Below are positions 15,001-27,000 of a stretch of 64,000 nt of DNA, piece by piece. The notes beneath the pieces were generated by a model. The model was not told where the DNA came from. It did not search any database and was given only the letters and a program-made list of their open reading frames with translations. The position numbers and the translations under genes are program-made. The DNA is taken from contig CP099841.1 of the NCBI GenBank assembly GCA_030062745.1, positions 21,331,398 through 21,395,397 of the forward strand, written 5' to 3'. Position 1 is the first letter of the stretch; each line of letters begins with the position of its first letter. The DNA is from Capitulum mitella. Lineage: Eukaryota > Arthropoda > Thecostraca > Pollicipedomorpha > Pollicipedidae.

Positions 15001-15912
15001 TTTAACCCTTCGATCAATGACGTTACCCCGGACACCCCAGTGAATGGTGGGTTTAGCTTTGGCCCACTGGCCACGACAAACGATTGATTTTTCATTTAAG
15101 CTTGAATTCATCGAGACCAGCTGCTGTTGTGAAACATAGAACAAAATACAAAAACAACACATGCCATAAAAAGACAAGGAAAGTAACGAAAGCAATAGCA
15201 AAACCTTACACAAAACAGAACATGTTTGGAGACCACAGCGCTTCCATATTGAATATAGCAGAATGGGCCTTCATGTTCCATAGGGGGTCAGTTGCTCGTT
15301 TTCCATGCGACACCATAGGACTTTGGCACAAAATTGTCAAAAGTTTGTAAGGCTGCTGCCCTTCCTGCCCTTACTGCCGTCCTGCCTCCAGAAGCATTGT
15401 CCGAGGGGGTCAGAAAGGTCAGCTGAGCCCCTTTTGGTCAGAGGTTCCCGAAAATTGACTATTGTCACGAATTACTGTTAAATTAATACTATACTAAACA
15501 TAATACTAATATAAAAATAATATAATACTAATACAAAAAATACTAAAAAATAAATTACTATTTGTTTAAAGGACAAAACACCATGAAAACGAAAAGCAAT
15601 ATACTTTTGTTTTAAAATATTCAGGCGTATTATTTGATAGGGACTGTTTCCCAATGTTTGCAATAAAAGGGTACGAATAGCATGAAACCTGTTTGTTTTA
15701 GCCTTGCAACCCCCTCCCTCCCTTTACAGAAATCCTGGCAACGCTACTGCCTATCACCGCTGCACCCACCTTCCACGTAGAACGCGTCAACATTCACACA
15801 CGGGACAAAATAACCAGCGGACACTCACTCGTATTTCCTGAACCAGTTCCTGCCCGTCGAGAAGGACGACCTTGCACTGATAGCTCCTGTTGACCTTCCG
15901 AAAGCAGTTCAT
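1..15912 (-). CDS. Band 4.1-like protein 4 (EPB41L4A-like), FERM domain, 3' part off the window
   Basis: FERM-domain membrane-cytoskeleton adaptor; in animals the band 4.1-like 4/5 (yurt) group acts at the lateral membrane in epithelial polarity. Eight coding exons were assembled from motifs and phase: 15829-15912, 6047-6151, 2105-2202, 1597-1714, 1288-1375, 768-856, 436-499 and 1-88 (continues left). They follow the FERM order: F1 start ([13 protein letters not shown]), F1 core (ETAYFGLRF), F2 ([50 protein letters not shown]), F3 ([30 protein letters not shown]). All phases match except across 2203-6046, where one exon carrying the F1/F2 junction (usually HWLDP to EEITR) is expected and I could not find it. 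The short N-terminus MNCF and the DPATHT and HRTLVGQ segments favour the 4A branch over EPB41L5. FERM identity is firm; the orthology is inference. Intron 1 is 9.7 kb. Confidence 0.88.
436..499 (-). CDS. Band 4.1-like 4, FERM F3 exon
   Basis: Its first base completes Trp, then [20 protein letters not shown] and a final Asp, ending in phase 0 at donor gtaaga. It matches the W-P-x-I-T-K-V-x-F-K element of F3. Confidence 0.92.
768..856 (-). CDS. Band 4.1-like 4, FERM F3 exon
   Basis: After acceptor ttttccag it reads [19 protein letters not shown] then [10 protein letters not shown], and ends TG, two bases of the Trp codon, at donor gtaagc. This is the first strand pair of the FERM F3 (PH-like) lobe, equivalent to LGLTPxGIxV...YFW. 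Confidence 0.9.
1288..1375 (-). CDS. Band 4.1-like 4, FERM F2 exon
   Basis: Starts with the third base of the split Val codon after acceptor tttcag, then [19 protein letters not shown] and [10 protein letters not shown], ending in phase 0 at donor gtgagt. GQTPAEAE and MYGVDLHPV-type motifs are hallmarks of the family. Confidence 0.93.
1597..1714 (-). CDS. Band 4.1-like 4, FERM F2 exon
   Basis: Its first two bases complete Ser; then [16 protein letters not shown] and [11 protein letters not shown], with the last codon split 2+1 at donor gtaagt. The acceptor is gtcgctag. The phase matches both neighbouring exons. The middle ([11 protein letters not shown]) is more diverged than usual at this place. 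Confidence 0.9.
2105..2202 (-). CDS. Band 4.1-like 4, FERM F2 exon
   Basis: Follows acceptor cccgcag, with one base completing a codon expected to be Arg, then [17 protein letters not shown] and [10 protein letters not shown]. It ends after one base of the next codon at donor gtaagc. The [17 protein letters not shown] helix is diagnostic of the band 4.1 F2 lobe. Confidence 0.92.
2203..6046. other. Intron region of the band 4.1-like gene, expected exon not found
   Basis: The flanking exons need a segment here that starts in phase 0 and ends after two bases of a codon, carrying the F1/F2 junction. I scanned the minus strand for HWLDP, YTLYFGVKFY and EEITR equivalents and saw none with usable splice sites. 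Nothing else recognisable is present. Confidence 0.5.
6047..6151 (-). CDS. Band 4.1-like 4, FERM F1 exon
   Basis: Follows acceptor gacag and begins [16 protein letters not shown]. It contains [17 protein letters not shown] and ends at CCG before gtaagc. It is 35 codons, phase 0 on both sides, and joins the first exon in frame. The YFGLRF strand is the signature of FERM F1. Confidence 0.88.
6880..7740 (+). mobile_element. Possible retroelement 3' region with hairpin and polyadenylation signal
   Basis: A GC-rich block with an open frame (6957-7535) that I do not recognise is followed by a T-rich tail, a small hairpin GCGATA-tct-TATCGC at 7695-7709 and AATAAA at 7712-7717. A stem-loop and poly(A) signal at the end of a compact GC-rich unit inside an intron suggests the 3' end of a retroposed element. 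No reverse-transcriptase motif was seen, so this is tentative. Confidence 0.3.
8265..8550. repeat. Minisatellite, 30-bp unit, about nine copies
   Basis: The core GGTCTCACGGAGGTACGGTG recurs with near-constant 30-base spacing (for example at about 8357, 8387, 8417, 8447, 8476), with point differences between copies. The unit is a multiple of three, which opens a spurious reading frame across it. Confidence 0.85.
11310..11440 (-). repeat. tRNA-like element, possible SINE head
   Basis: On the minus strand 11420-11404 has a perfect T-arm: CCCGG, loop TTCGAGT, CCGGG, which also forms a pol III B box (GGTTCGAGTCC). No convincing anticodon or D arm sits 5' of it, so it is not a functional tRNA. A GC-rich inverted repeat follows at 11,350-11,390. 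This fits a decayed tRNA-derived SINE. Confidence 0.4.
11750..12060. other. GC-rich CpG island with CCGG/GCCGGC runs
   Basis: Dense GCCGGC and CCGGCCGG runs including a poly-G run near 12,010. Long frames are open on both strands, but they carry no conserved motif and are low in complexity. It lies inside an intron. Confidence 0.5.
13130..13560. other. GC-rich CpG island with internal duplication
   Basis: A roughly 50-base segment (GGGGCGCG...CCGTGCCGGTAC) is repeated at about 13,160 and 13,215, within CCGCCG/GCCGGC-rich DNA. Open frames on both strands look like composition effects; no family was recognised. Confidence 0.45.
15829..15912 (-). CDS. Band 4.1-like 4, first coding exon
   Basis: Starts at ATG 15912-15910 with [20 protein letters not shown] and ends EIR before the donor gtgagt. 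It is 28 codons and ends in phase 0. The frame stays open upstream to a Met near 16086, so the start was chosen because related proteins begin M-x-C-F a few residues before the YxCxVxLLD strand. A non-coding 5' exon is possible in the GC-rich stretch 15,915-16,030. Confidence 0.8.
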
Positions 15913-17374
15913 GTTGCCCGCGCGCCGGCAGCGTGGGTCGCACCACGTACGGTCTCTGACACGGAGCCGGGGCCGCCGGCCGCCACGTGCCTCGGCGAGG
16001 ATGTCGTCCGGTTCCCGGGCCTGTAAAAACGGCGACGTGCGGCAGGTGAAAACTCGCGAGTTATAACAAGGACTCGTGCCTCTCATATCAGTGCTGGGAG
16101 ACCGATGCGAAGAACGTCAGCGAGGTCAAGAAGACTGCATGAAGAACGCGCCCACGGCCACACCGTCCAGGTCACAGGCACCCTGACTAATGCTGATGTA
16201 CCATGCCAAGAAAGACACGTACTGACTCAGTATGCATCTTTCCACGCCTAAATTTCGTGGAGAAGATCATGTGCATGACATGGAGATGGTAACGTGGCAG
16301 GCATGCGCATTATGGAAGAACACCGTGATGAAGGCTCAGGGGCTCTAATGGCTAATGAGGTAATGGCTAAGAAGCTAAGGATGAATTACATTTTTCATTG
16401 CTACATTTTTCATTATTGCTATTATTATTATTTTTTCATCCATGACCGTTTGCTACCAACCGGATGATGGGTAGTAATAAGGAATTTCATGAAGTATTCG
16501 ACAACTAAAAGGTGTTTCACGAGATGCACCCTGGGAATTTTAGTTCACTTTGCCTATGTTGCAATCGACTCGATTGCCGGTAGGTATAAAAAATCTCAGA
16601 ACTAAAACAATGCATAGTCGATATACATTTATGCATTTGGACTCGTAAATAATTTTCCACACAGACAACAGCGGGCATGATATTACGAAGAGAACGCCAA
16701 CCCATTCTCCGTCGGTCTGGTACTTGACTCGATAAGTTTCTGTCCATTTGGAAACAATCAGGCAACTGCTCATCGTCCAAGCAAGAGGTTCCTCTTAACG
16801 TCAAATGTAGTCCTAACTCTGGCCAGGCCACGTAAGTGCACAAGGGTTACATTAGTAAACCAACATTTTTTTGGGCAACAGCAGATGCTATCTAATCGTG
16901 GTTTACTGCACAGTTTTGATAGCAGTGTCGTGTCGCGTCTCTTTGGGCTCGCTCAAACGGTCTCTTTTTAGCGTACGCCTCCTTTTTCGGTTGCTTGTAA
17001 AATTCTTCCGCCCTGTCTCTGTGTGGAGGTATTGTTGCTAGCTGAAACGATGAGATGTATGGTCACGAATACCAACAAAACAAAAATGAGTTGATAAACT
17101 GAACAACTGCCCGGACCATTCCACAAACCCTTTGAATAAGAACAAACAAGCTAGGCGAAATGCCTGTTTGCATCTATACGCATCTATATCGGAGGTGCAG
17201 AGTACCCACTTGTGGTACTTCTGTCTGTGAAACGCCCGCAGCAAATTTCCCATACTGCTCGTTTTAGGCTCGGGCACGTCCAGCTGTTCATACTTCACGC
17301 GGTGCTGCATGCAGGCAGTAGTGATTACTTGCAGACGGACTCCCTCGCACTTGCAGTGGTGGTGTCTGTGTTGA

Positions 17375-17650
17375 GGTCTTCCTCACGCAAGCAGCGGTGG
17401 TATATGTCAAAGTCCTCCTCACGCGGGCAGCAGTGGTATCTATCCAGTCCTCCTCACACAGGCAACGGTGAAATCTATCCCGTTCCTCCTCACGCAGGCA
17501 GCGGTAGCATCTGTCCAGTTCCTCATAAACGCAGCAGTGGTGTCTGTTCAGTCCTCCTCACGCAGGCAGCGGTGGTATCTGTTCAGTTCCTCCTCCCGCA
17601 CGCAGCAGTGATGTCTGTCCAGTTCTTCCTGATGCAGGTGACGGCGTTGG
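17375..17650. repeat. Minisatellite, 36-bp unit, about seven copies
   Basis: CCTCACGCAGGCAGCGGTGG recurs at 36-base intervals (17381, 17417, 17452, 17488 and on), diverging toward the right. The unit length is a multiple of three, so it keeps a 347-codon frame open, which is not evidence of a gene. Confidence 0.85.
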
Positions 17651-18355
17651 TACCTGCAGCGTTCCTCCTCCGGCTGGCAGTGGCGGCGTGTGCCGCGGGC
17701 TCGCACGCACCCTGGTGCGGTCGGCAGCTCCGGGCGCGGCTCTGGTCACGAGCGGCGGCCCCAGCCGCAGGCAGTCGGCGGCGGCCCGCTCTGCCGGACC
17801 TGACCGCAGAGGCGGACCGCGGCCGGCGTGACGCACCATGCAACACCGCGCCGCCGGCCGCCGCCGGAAGCGGCCACCGGGCCGCGCCCGGCGCCACTTC
17901 TCGTCACCGCTGGAGAGCGTACGGGAGCCCGATCAGCCTGGAGGGTGCACGTGACCCTCAGCGGGGCCAGCTCTCCTCAAGCAGAGGCGGGCTCTCCTCC
18001 AGCAGATGCCGGGCTCCCGTTCTGACGGCAGTCAGCGCCGTGCCCTCCCGCCCAAACTGGGAGTCTGAGGAATCAAAACTGAGTAGTTTGATCCGGGTTG
18101 TCAGTGTCGCTGGGACGGCGATTTCATCGTTTGCCTCTCTGCAAGGGCAACGGAGTTGGATGCAGGTGCCGACCACAGAGCTCGTGACGTCCAAACGTGA
18201 GCCATTACTTAGGTCAAGGTCATCTTATGTCAAAATCATGAATAGATATCACTGACCTTTAGTTTCAGTCTCAATTCGTCGTCAGTAGCCGATCTGGGCC
18301 TCTCATATAGGTTATAGGTAGGTTATGTTCCATAGGATCCAATGGAAACCAAAAC

Positions 18356-18391
18356 ATTCTAATATAACCCCTTTTGGGGTTATATTAGAAT
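18356..18391. repeat. Perfect 16-bp inverted repeat with a TTTT loop
   Basis: ATTCTAATATAACCCC (18356-18371), TTTT, then its exact reverse complement (18376-18391). No T-run follows and no gene is adjacent. It may be a transposon terminus or a cruciform-forming site. Confidence 0.9.
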
Positions 18392-18589
18392 CGTAGCGTC
18401 ACTACGTGGCGCAAACTAATAAAATTGGAGATCGTCTCATAGCCAAAAGCTGAAAAAATCACGTCTGTTTTCGTTTCACCGCTTTGTCACGTCGGGTGTG
18501 GAAATGGCTGGGGATGACATTAACCGCTGTGTATTGTTGAAGATGGCTAAATGGCGAATATTGACGAGAACTAAATGTGCTCACACCAT

Positions 18590-18700
18590 GGGATTAGGAA
18601 CGGGGCGAGGGGGTGGGGGAGCATTGCTCCCGCTTCAGGAGAACTTAACATTAATCCTATGGGAGAAAATGTCTTTGCCCCCCCGCTTTTTCTGGACGCT
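18590..18700. repeat. Dispersed repeat, copy A
   Basis: Shares AACATTAATCCTATG and flanking G-rich/C-rich runs with copies at 20,925-21,075 and 58,108-58,235. Confidence 0.45.
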
Positions 18701-20029
18701 TGCACCCTCCTGACTCAAACTTTCTTGTTTCCACGGCTTGCAGTATCTTATTCCTCCCAGTCACTGCGGACCAATACCTTTGGGCTGTTTCAGTCTAATC
18801 AGTACTGGCCGGACCTTTTGCATGCGTTGGTAAATGACCTGCAGCGCGAAGGACAAAGTCCCGTAAATCAACAATGCCTGGATGCCTAGACGGGACGAGA
18901 TCATTTAGCAACGGTCTGAGTCTCCATGCCTAATTCCAGCCCAGAACACCGTTACACCTGTCGGTCGAAGTTCACACCCCGCTCGCGTGGCCGTCAGCGC
19001 GGCCGCTCCGTCAGCGCGGCGACCAACCGGCGGCTGGCCGAGGTGTTGACTGCGGGGCGCGTCCTCTCCCACGCACCACTGACCGCCGACCGGTTAACCG
19101 GGTCAGAGAATCAGGCGGCCGCGCCGCTCCCCTGCTCACCCTCCGAGTTAGCCGCCGACAGGTCGACAGACGGGGCCAGCACAGGCTTCGTAACCGGCCT
19201 CCGGGCGCGCGCTCCTAACACTCTTGTTTAGAGCACGCCCCGTGTGTTGATGCCTCGGTCTGACAATACATCTTATTAGGATATTACGGAATGGGAGGTA
19301 AGATGCTTTAGGTAGGAGAAAAACCTGTCTGATGAAGGAAAGGGATTACTCTTCTGGACCCAGGACGCCCGAAAAAGGTAGGAGGACGTCAGTGGCAGAT
19401 TTGAAACAATTCCTTCCATGCATCGTCATAGCGTTTGTCTCCAAATTTCCCTAAAAGTTGAATGTAAAAGGGTTACGGTCCTACTGACTTTTCCCGTTTC
19501 TGCGCTTGGACAAATCCCACATTTCTGACCATGAGACAGTGAGACTAAACAAATGCCCGTGAAAAGTTTCACTTGCCACGACTACCCCGAAAGCCGGCCA
19601 GTCACACCCGGCACGCGAACCACGTTTCGCACAATGCCCTTTGTCTTCGGCGTATGTCCCCGCGGCAGCAGCCCTCACCTGCCGGAGACGCCTGGTCTCT
19701 GCCGTCCGTCCAGTAGAGCCGGGCAGACCTCACGCGCCAGGATCAGCTGTTGGCTACCGACTGGTCCTGCCGGCGGCGGCCGTGCCGGCACCGCCACCGG
19801 CCGACCAACCGACCGGCCGTCCACCCACCTGCGCTGACGACGCCCTGACGACGCGACCGGCGCGACATCTATTGGAAGCGATGCGAAGCTCAACATTCGG
19901 GATCGACTAAGAGGTTCTTGGACGTATTGTGCATCTGAAGTCACATCCAGTCACAGACACAAAATTTAGAAAATGGAAGAACGGTTTAAAAGCATTGAGG
20001 GGTACAGAGTAGAGCTGAGAGTCCGGATT

Positions 20030-20115
20030 CGAATGATCGGAATATTGTGCGAATTTTTGGTAGGTCGTTTGTGCGCCCGAATATTCGCCGAATACTCGAA
20101 TGTTAACCGAGCAAT
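20030..20115. repeat. Dispersed palindromic repeat (CGAATATTCGCCGAATACTCG)
   Basis: Contains CGAATATTCGCCGAATACTCG-type sequence, also present in a variant at about 60,600-60,700. The core AATATTCG/CGAATATT is self-complementary, as in MITE ends. Confidence 0.4.
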
Positions 20116-20924
20116 CGAGTGTTCTTTTGTGCTTTGTCTCAGATATATCGCACCCAAACCATGCAGACAAATAACCGGGGCAATGAAACAACATGCGGTG
20201 CTGTCAGCGAGGTACGCTCTGCCTCTCCTCACTGTACACCGGTCTGCGCCTTAAGTTTCGCGGGGCATTGAGTAGCCCATGAGCACACTGACGTTTGTTC
20301 GGTATCTGGCCACGACTGACTGAAAAACCGGGCTGGAAAAGTCGTTGAGTAAAATCGGTCGAGGTCAGAATTATCAGACTGCTTCTGCTTTGACCCGTTT
20401 CCTTCCATTCTTGTTTATTGAGACAAACGTATAGATGTTGCCCGCCTCTGCATGATTTAATTGGCATGTGCGTACAATGAGCTTTTGCATCCATGCAATT
20501 TGGCATGCGCAAAATGTTTCGTATAAAACTGTGCAGAAGAAATATACGTGAAAACCAAATATTTTGCTCGAGGTTGGGAAGAAAGGTATCTTTTCAACCT
20601 CTTCAGCACTTACTTCTCCGCGTTAATTGTAATTATGAGCTTAACCATAGCTTGATTTCAGGACGCCAGCACCATTTTGGAGAGCATATCAGCTAATAAT
20701 GCGTCCAGCGGTAAATGCGAATGCATTTATTCGGGTGGATATTTTTTTCATGTATTCGACAGCAGCGCTTTGTTGGAGTGTATCAGAGCCCAGCGGTAAC
20801 AGGAACTATTTCACAGATTCTGATCCCTGCATCTGAATACGCAGTCACACAAGAGACATGTTTCTGTGGCGAAAATGAAACACGCCGACATGAAGGACAC
20901 GGTTACGCCATAGCCAGTGTATCC

Positions 20925-21075
20925 TAGGCGGCGGAACGGGGGGGGGGGGGCACGGAGGCGCCGTGCCTCCATAACAGGAAAAATCTAACATACCTATGGC
21001 GTTGCATGGGAAAGAAATGGCTCGAAAAATAGCCGGCGCCCCCTTTCCGGAACAAGTCCCACCCTTAGTGCAGTG
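20925..21075. repeat. Dispersed repeat, copy B
   Basis: A G-run, then ACCTATGGCGTTGCATGGGA and AAAGAAATGGCTCGAAAAAT, then a C-rich tail. It resembles the copy at 58,108-58,235 over its length. Confidence 0.5.
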
Positions 21076-24000
21076 TACCCCTCTGAAAGGTTGTAAATAA
21101 TTCGCAAAGAACTTGCTTTCCTGGTAACAAACGATATCAAAACCCGAGGGTAATCTAGTCCCGATATTGGTCATTGATATAGTGACATAAAGCGAGAGAG
21201 GAAAATTCCATTATCTTCTGTTGTTTTGGCGTGTTCAGCTGAGTTGATTAATTTTTCATCCTCATTCTATCGCAAGGGGTTGATTTGTGCATTCGGGTCG
21301 CACAGCGGCTTGACTGCTAATCAGAGCCTTGGACGCTGTCGTCATGCCCCTCTTCCTCCTCGGTCAGCGGCCAGGCCGCCGTCCTCCTGCTGCACGGCGC
21401 CGGCCAAAAGTTAGGAATTCCGTAACTTTTTCATGCCATCGTAAATAAGTCTGATTTTTGCGTATTTTTCCAATCGCACCTTTTGGAATAAAATGACCAC
21501 AGTTTCAAAATATTCCAATATTCGATCTGAATAGTGGAACGTACCCCACCGCATATTTGAATCCAAAAATGCATCCGATTCTCGGCGCTAGTACAGAGCC
21601 TCCTGGGTCTGAAATTCCGCGCAAAATTGAAGAATTTTCTAGAAATACGTACAGAATATAACAAACCTTCCAGGTGCCACTGATCAATTGGATCCTTCCG
21701 TTCTGGTGGGGGGAAGGACGGGACCGCGCAGACTATTACTAGCCCTGAGTGCGTCGATGAGACGTCCTCCCCCTCCGTCAACAGCAGTGCGCTGTCCTCA
21801 AGGTTGGCGCCCTTCTCTCAGCTTCTAACGCTTTTTTGGTTCCAGTATAGAAAGCAATGTTCGTTCACCAATTCCGTGTGCGTTCCACACCAACTCGCGC
21901 CGCGTTCGGAAGGCCCCGTATACCGCCCTGCACCAACGCAGCCCCTGCTGCCATCTTTCGGGCGCCGTCACAAAAGAGACCGCCGGGGCTCGACACCTAG
22001 CGGCCGCGACGGCAACCATTGGGACAAGAGCGAGCTTCGGGCGTCGCCGGATGCAGGCCACGGAGGGAGCTGCCACAGCCGGCCGACGGTGGCGCGAGCT
22101 CGGACAGCTGGCCGGCGCCGGTGGGGGAGGTGGCAGCTCGCCCGCGCGCGCCAGGTGGGTTGAAGAGCCGACATCAGACGTGACCATACGTCGCAGCGGT
22201 TCCAGGAAGGGCAGTGAACGTCGTAATTGCTCGAGACGAAGTTCCCGTTTTAATGCGCGGATATTGTTGCCAGTTAGCCGATGAACTGCATGTTCCCCAG
22301 TACCGGATTAATGCGCTGAGATGTTCTGCCCTTGCTTTCCCAGGAAGCGCTCAGACATCACAGGCTCCTGATGTGTTCTTGCTCGTCTGGAAACAGCGAG
22401 CTCGGGGTAGAAATGAGATGGTGGTTACGCCGACGCAAAATTACCACCAACCTTAGCGTCTGCTCAGTGCTCGATGGTTCCTTTCCAAACGGTCTTGATT
22501 GTTCCGACCTTGAATACCACAACATAAGCGTCCCACTGGACAATGCAGTCTTTAAAGCCGCAAAAGAACTGTTCAATTCAAGACTGCAAGGACGTATACG
22601 CCTGCAGTCATTTCTATAAATGGTCCATTTTTTATGTCTACGACGCAACGTTCAATGTCCTTGCTGCTTTTGCTCTTTGTATGCGCCAAAGCTCCTGTCG
22701 AATCGTGGTGATGCGCCTGTCTTGTACTAACAGTATTTCTACGCCCAATTGTATACAACAGTGTTTTTAAAAGAATACGGAAACGTCAAATTCGTTTTGT
22801 GTTTTAAGCTGGCATGCTAAGGCAACCAGCGCCGACATAAAAATTTTGCTTCACATGCCTATGTCTGGTTTATCGAACACCGGGCACCAATCCTTGTTGG
22901 TTTGTTAGGAGTAATGAAATAAAATCGTCACGATATCTTCGAGAGCAGTTAATCTTAATTATTTAAGCGATGTCCTTGATAACATGATATACGCCGAAGA
23001 GGTCAGTCAGCCAGGTGTTAATAAATCCTATGTCGATGCCAAAGGCTGGGAAAGATTCCTTGTGATCTGCTGGTGGGACCATTGTGTGAGCTTTAAAAAC
23101 CAAACCAAAGAAACCAAAGAAATCACTTCATTTCAGAATCAGAGAATTCAGAATTCAGAATCAGAGAGAGCAATACCAGTAAATTATACCTCAACAGACT
23201 ATCAATATTTATGCTGTTCTAGTTTGTTAACGTCCTACGAGGTTCTGCGCTTTTGTTAAGTTGCAAGGGATGTAGCAAGATTTGCTGATTTCGGTGCCAA
23301 CTTTGTGTGCCCTCCCACACGCACAGCATCAGTAAACACTGCTCATACGAAGTGGATAAATTACGAGCTTTTTTAGATGTTTCGCATCTTGGTACACGGA
23401 TGGACACATGCATATCTTATAAAAACAGCCGAACATGGAATTCCGTGACATGTTTCTTTCCCCTGCAACCGATTCGCCCCTGCCCGTCAAATTACTTGAC
23501 CTGAATGTGCACCAATATTAATGGGCGCAATGGCGGGCTGTCACTTTTCTACTCACCGTTTGACGAGCGTTTTAGGGGAAATGGTCGCAGGAGGCTCCCA
23601 AGAGTAGGCGAATCATTTAGCTAATGGGCGAGCAGAACTATCGGCGTTGTACCTGACATGTAAATAAACTGTGGAAGGAGGTCTATGTAGAATGCGCTGC
23701 TTGGGGATCCAACCAAAATATATTGTGATTTACGCTCGAGCTTACTTCACACTACATATATGAGAGACTGTTATTGCGACCTATGATTCGAGTCTATGCG
23801 AGTATATATGCGACCACCATGCATCGAGTGACATCAGTCTCAGACTCCGACTCTGGTATGATTGACATCCGCGTGATCTCTACCCTTGACTCTGTTCCAT
23901 GTAATGTCAAGAATACTCAGCGTTAGATGAAGAGACTATAAACTTCAAAGAACTAGAAACGCCGTAAGCTTCACGCAGGTGGCCTGTGTTAATTTTCCGA

Positions 24001-27000
24001 AAAAATGCATGATTACATTTAGTTTACCAAGCAATTTGTTGGGCTACTTCCATTTTTCTTTTCTTTTACAGTTTTATGTCTCACTTTAATCTATCTATAG
24101 TTCCACACATTTTGAAACATCTGCATGTGCTGAAGTGTTATAAAATGATCTATTGGACTGTTTTCCATCCAGCATAATTATTGAGTTTTTAGTCAGCTTT
24201 AATGTTTCTAATTGTGAAATTACAGGCGATTGTGATAACATCCATCGTTACAGAAGCTGATGACATTTCAATCGTGAACGTAACTCAAACGATTGACTGG
24301 CATATTCGTTACAAGCGTTACTGGAAACCGACATGTACCGTCACCATCAGCTGACCGAATTTTGCTATCTCACCGTTTTAGTTCGTTGTCTCACTGTTTT
24401 ACTGCAGCCCCACTGTTTTCCCAACAGCCCACTGAAAGTGATGATTCGTGGCATTTAGGTCCTCCTGGCCTTGTTGAAACATATTCCAACTATTTGATAT
24501 TAAGTCATGGTATCTTTCCAAATAGTCGCAAATATTATGATTAACTTCTAGTCGTGACCTATGCGGTTCATCGAGTACCTAGTCTCTCGCGTGTGGCAAT
24601 TAATTGCTTGGTGCATGGGAAGGGATCCGGGGGGAGTTGATTGCTAGCTGAAAAAGCGTGAAATTCATTATGATTCGTCTGGTATCGTTTGAATGGAGAT
24701 TTCTTTCCTGTATAGTATGAAACCGCAGGTTGCAAAAGCTGCTAGCAGTGTCGGGGTCACTTCTACAGGCCAGCGGGGGAAAACGGCATTTTGTAGCCCT
24801 TTTTTCCATGCATCGCAATTGAGATAACGCAAAATCTTCCCAATCTAGGGGGCAATCGCTCCTGTCCCTCCCGTGGTACTGCCACTAGCTGCAAGGCCGA
24901 CAACATATCCGACACAGCTATGACTTTGTGGCAGGCTTGACGTTCGTGCTATGACGAGAGACCATGGTGTATGATAAGACATGATGCACGAAGGAAAATC
25001 ACGATTCAGTCACCTTCCGTGTCAATATGCGCCATTTTGTGCGCTGTATCGCGCGAGAAATGCTTGCGACGATGAGGTCATACTAGAAAAGTTCGGATTA
25101 GTAATTCCGAGCAATTGCAATGAGGGATTAAGTGAATTTTGATCCGCATTCGGCAGCAAACTAGATCCAGCAAAGGTGAGTTTATGAGCGGAAAGTTAAA
25201 GTTTATCCATTTTTGTTCTTAGCGTTTCTGTCCAGCGGACCATTTCATGGCCTGTTGAACAGAAACGGCGAGGTGATGAATAAAAGCGGCGACTGACGAC
25301 TTCAGAGAGCCAAAAAGTGAAATCAGCGTCGTTTAAGCGAAATCTGGTAAATATAGAAATGATTCTTCGACCTCAAGGTGGAACCCTATGACAATTTTCA
25401 CGCCATATTTCGCGCTGTCCGCGCACGCGCCAAAGATCCCGGCTGCCCCCGAAGAGCGCCTCCCAGCGGGAACAAAAGGGCAGCGGGGACAGTGGACAGG
25501 ATGAAATGTGAGCGGCGCGCCGGCCGCCGCCGTCGTATTTCTGCATTCCTGAGCGCAAATAAGCGAGAGGGTGCTTCAGCCAGACGACGACATGATCGCG
25601 AAGGTTACGGCAGTATTTTCCCTTCCGGAGCACGAATCTGGCCAACAAATGATTCAGCCCGGGTATTATTTATTTTCCGTCGCTGAAAATGTGTCCGGCG
25701 GCGGAGAAAAGCAGCGGGTCCAGAAGGCGCTCCCGCTGTCCGCACCAGCGTCTGCCTCAAACAGCGGCCTTCGGTTTGACCGCCCTGGTGTGTCGCACCA
25801 CGCCAGCCATGTGCTTTAGTAGTCACATGAGAGGTTAACTCACCAACACGGGGACAGCTCCTCGTGTTCTCGTGCTTTCGGCTTTAATGCATTGACGATA
25901 TTGAATTTATTGCCTTCCATTTACGTCTAAAATTTGATTGCCTGTTTATATTTACGCACCATCAAACTTAAATTGCGCGGTGTAAACGATAAAGAACGGT
26001 GTATCGTGTACCGAAACAGTACTCCGTTTTTTGCTTTCTGCTTCAAGGGAATGTTCCGCATTGGTCAAGTTTTACGAGATATATTCGATTAGTCCGAAGA
26101 ATCTCGCTGATCATGTACTCAAGACTTTTTTCTAAGGAGAAGACAAATGTGTCCTGAATTTGACCGTTGATAATAACTCAAGACGAGTCTTCCGTTAATG
26201 TTTAGTGGCATCCGTCTGTTCGTTTCGTCGAGCAGCTCCTAATACATCGATACGGATGGTAATGACACCGAGAAAGTTCGCGCGGAATTTCTTTGAAACT
26301 CATATATGTCATACAAATACGCGTAATAGCACGCACATATATTATATATGCAGAAGTGAGTTTCTCAGAATTCGAGCTACCATTTGGCTATTTTATTCCA
26401 AAATATGTGTAAGAGGTGGAACGCCACCATTAGAGAGAAGCTATATGTTTATCTGATGAGTAACATGACTGATCACAACATGGCTTCGTGGAACACAGAA
26501 CGATATTTAACCTTGTAAGAATGCGCAATGATGTCTGCTACCTGATACTCTAACGTCGAACCAACAGATTCACCAATCCTCCACACCAGAACTGCAAAAT
26601 AGCAATGTTTACTGGCAGCTGTGCTGTAGATCACTTCAGACATATAATAAACTTAGCCAGGTTACCACTCGCAGAAAACTGTGGGAATTTATTCACACCC
26701 ACAGATAATATGTTTAAGGTACGTATTATGTTATGCTATCATTTCGTTTTTTTTATTTTTTATGCTTTGCCTGTTTATCAATATTTTATGCTTTGCCTGC
26801 TCATTGAAATCCTGCAGGATTCTTTGCAAATGCCTCCGAAATAGAACCACACACACTGCCGCGCGGACGAAAACTCAACAAACCGCAGTTACAGGGAGCA
26901 TTAATGAGCAAACGATGTTTCCAGGATGAACGAAAACGCATATAGAGCAGAATGATGATAGCGCATAAACGTGAACGTCAAAGTTTGATCGACAAGCGTG

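Larger units (their letters stand above)
6152..15828. other. Large intron 1 of the band 4.1-like gene
   Basis: A 9.7 kb intron by the exon model. It contains a retroelement-like unit (6,880-7,740), a 30-bp minisatellite (8,265-8,550), a tRNA-like T-arm (11,404-11,420), GC-rich islands (11.75-12.06 and 13.13-13.56 kb) and AT-rich unique sequence. I see no conserved exon on either strand. Confidence 0.6.

Noticed and set aside
17212-18255. A 347-codon open frame on the plus strand.
   Set aside because: It runs through the 36-bp minisatellite (unit a multiple of three) and a GC-rich island; no conserved motif, and frames are open on both strands.
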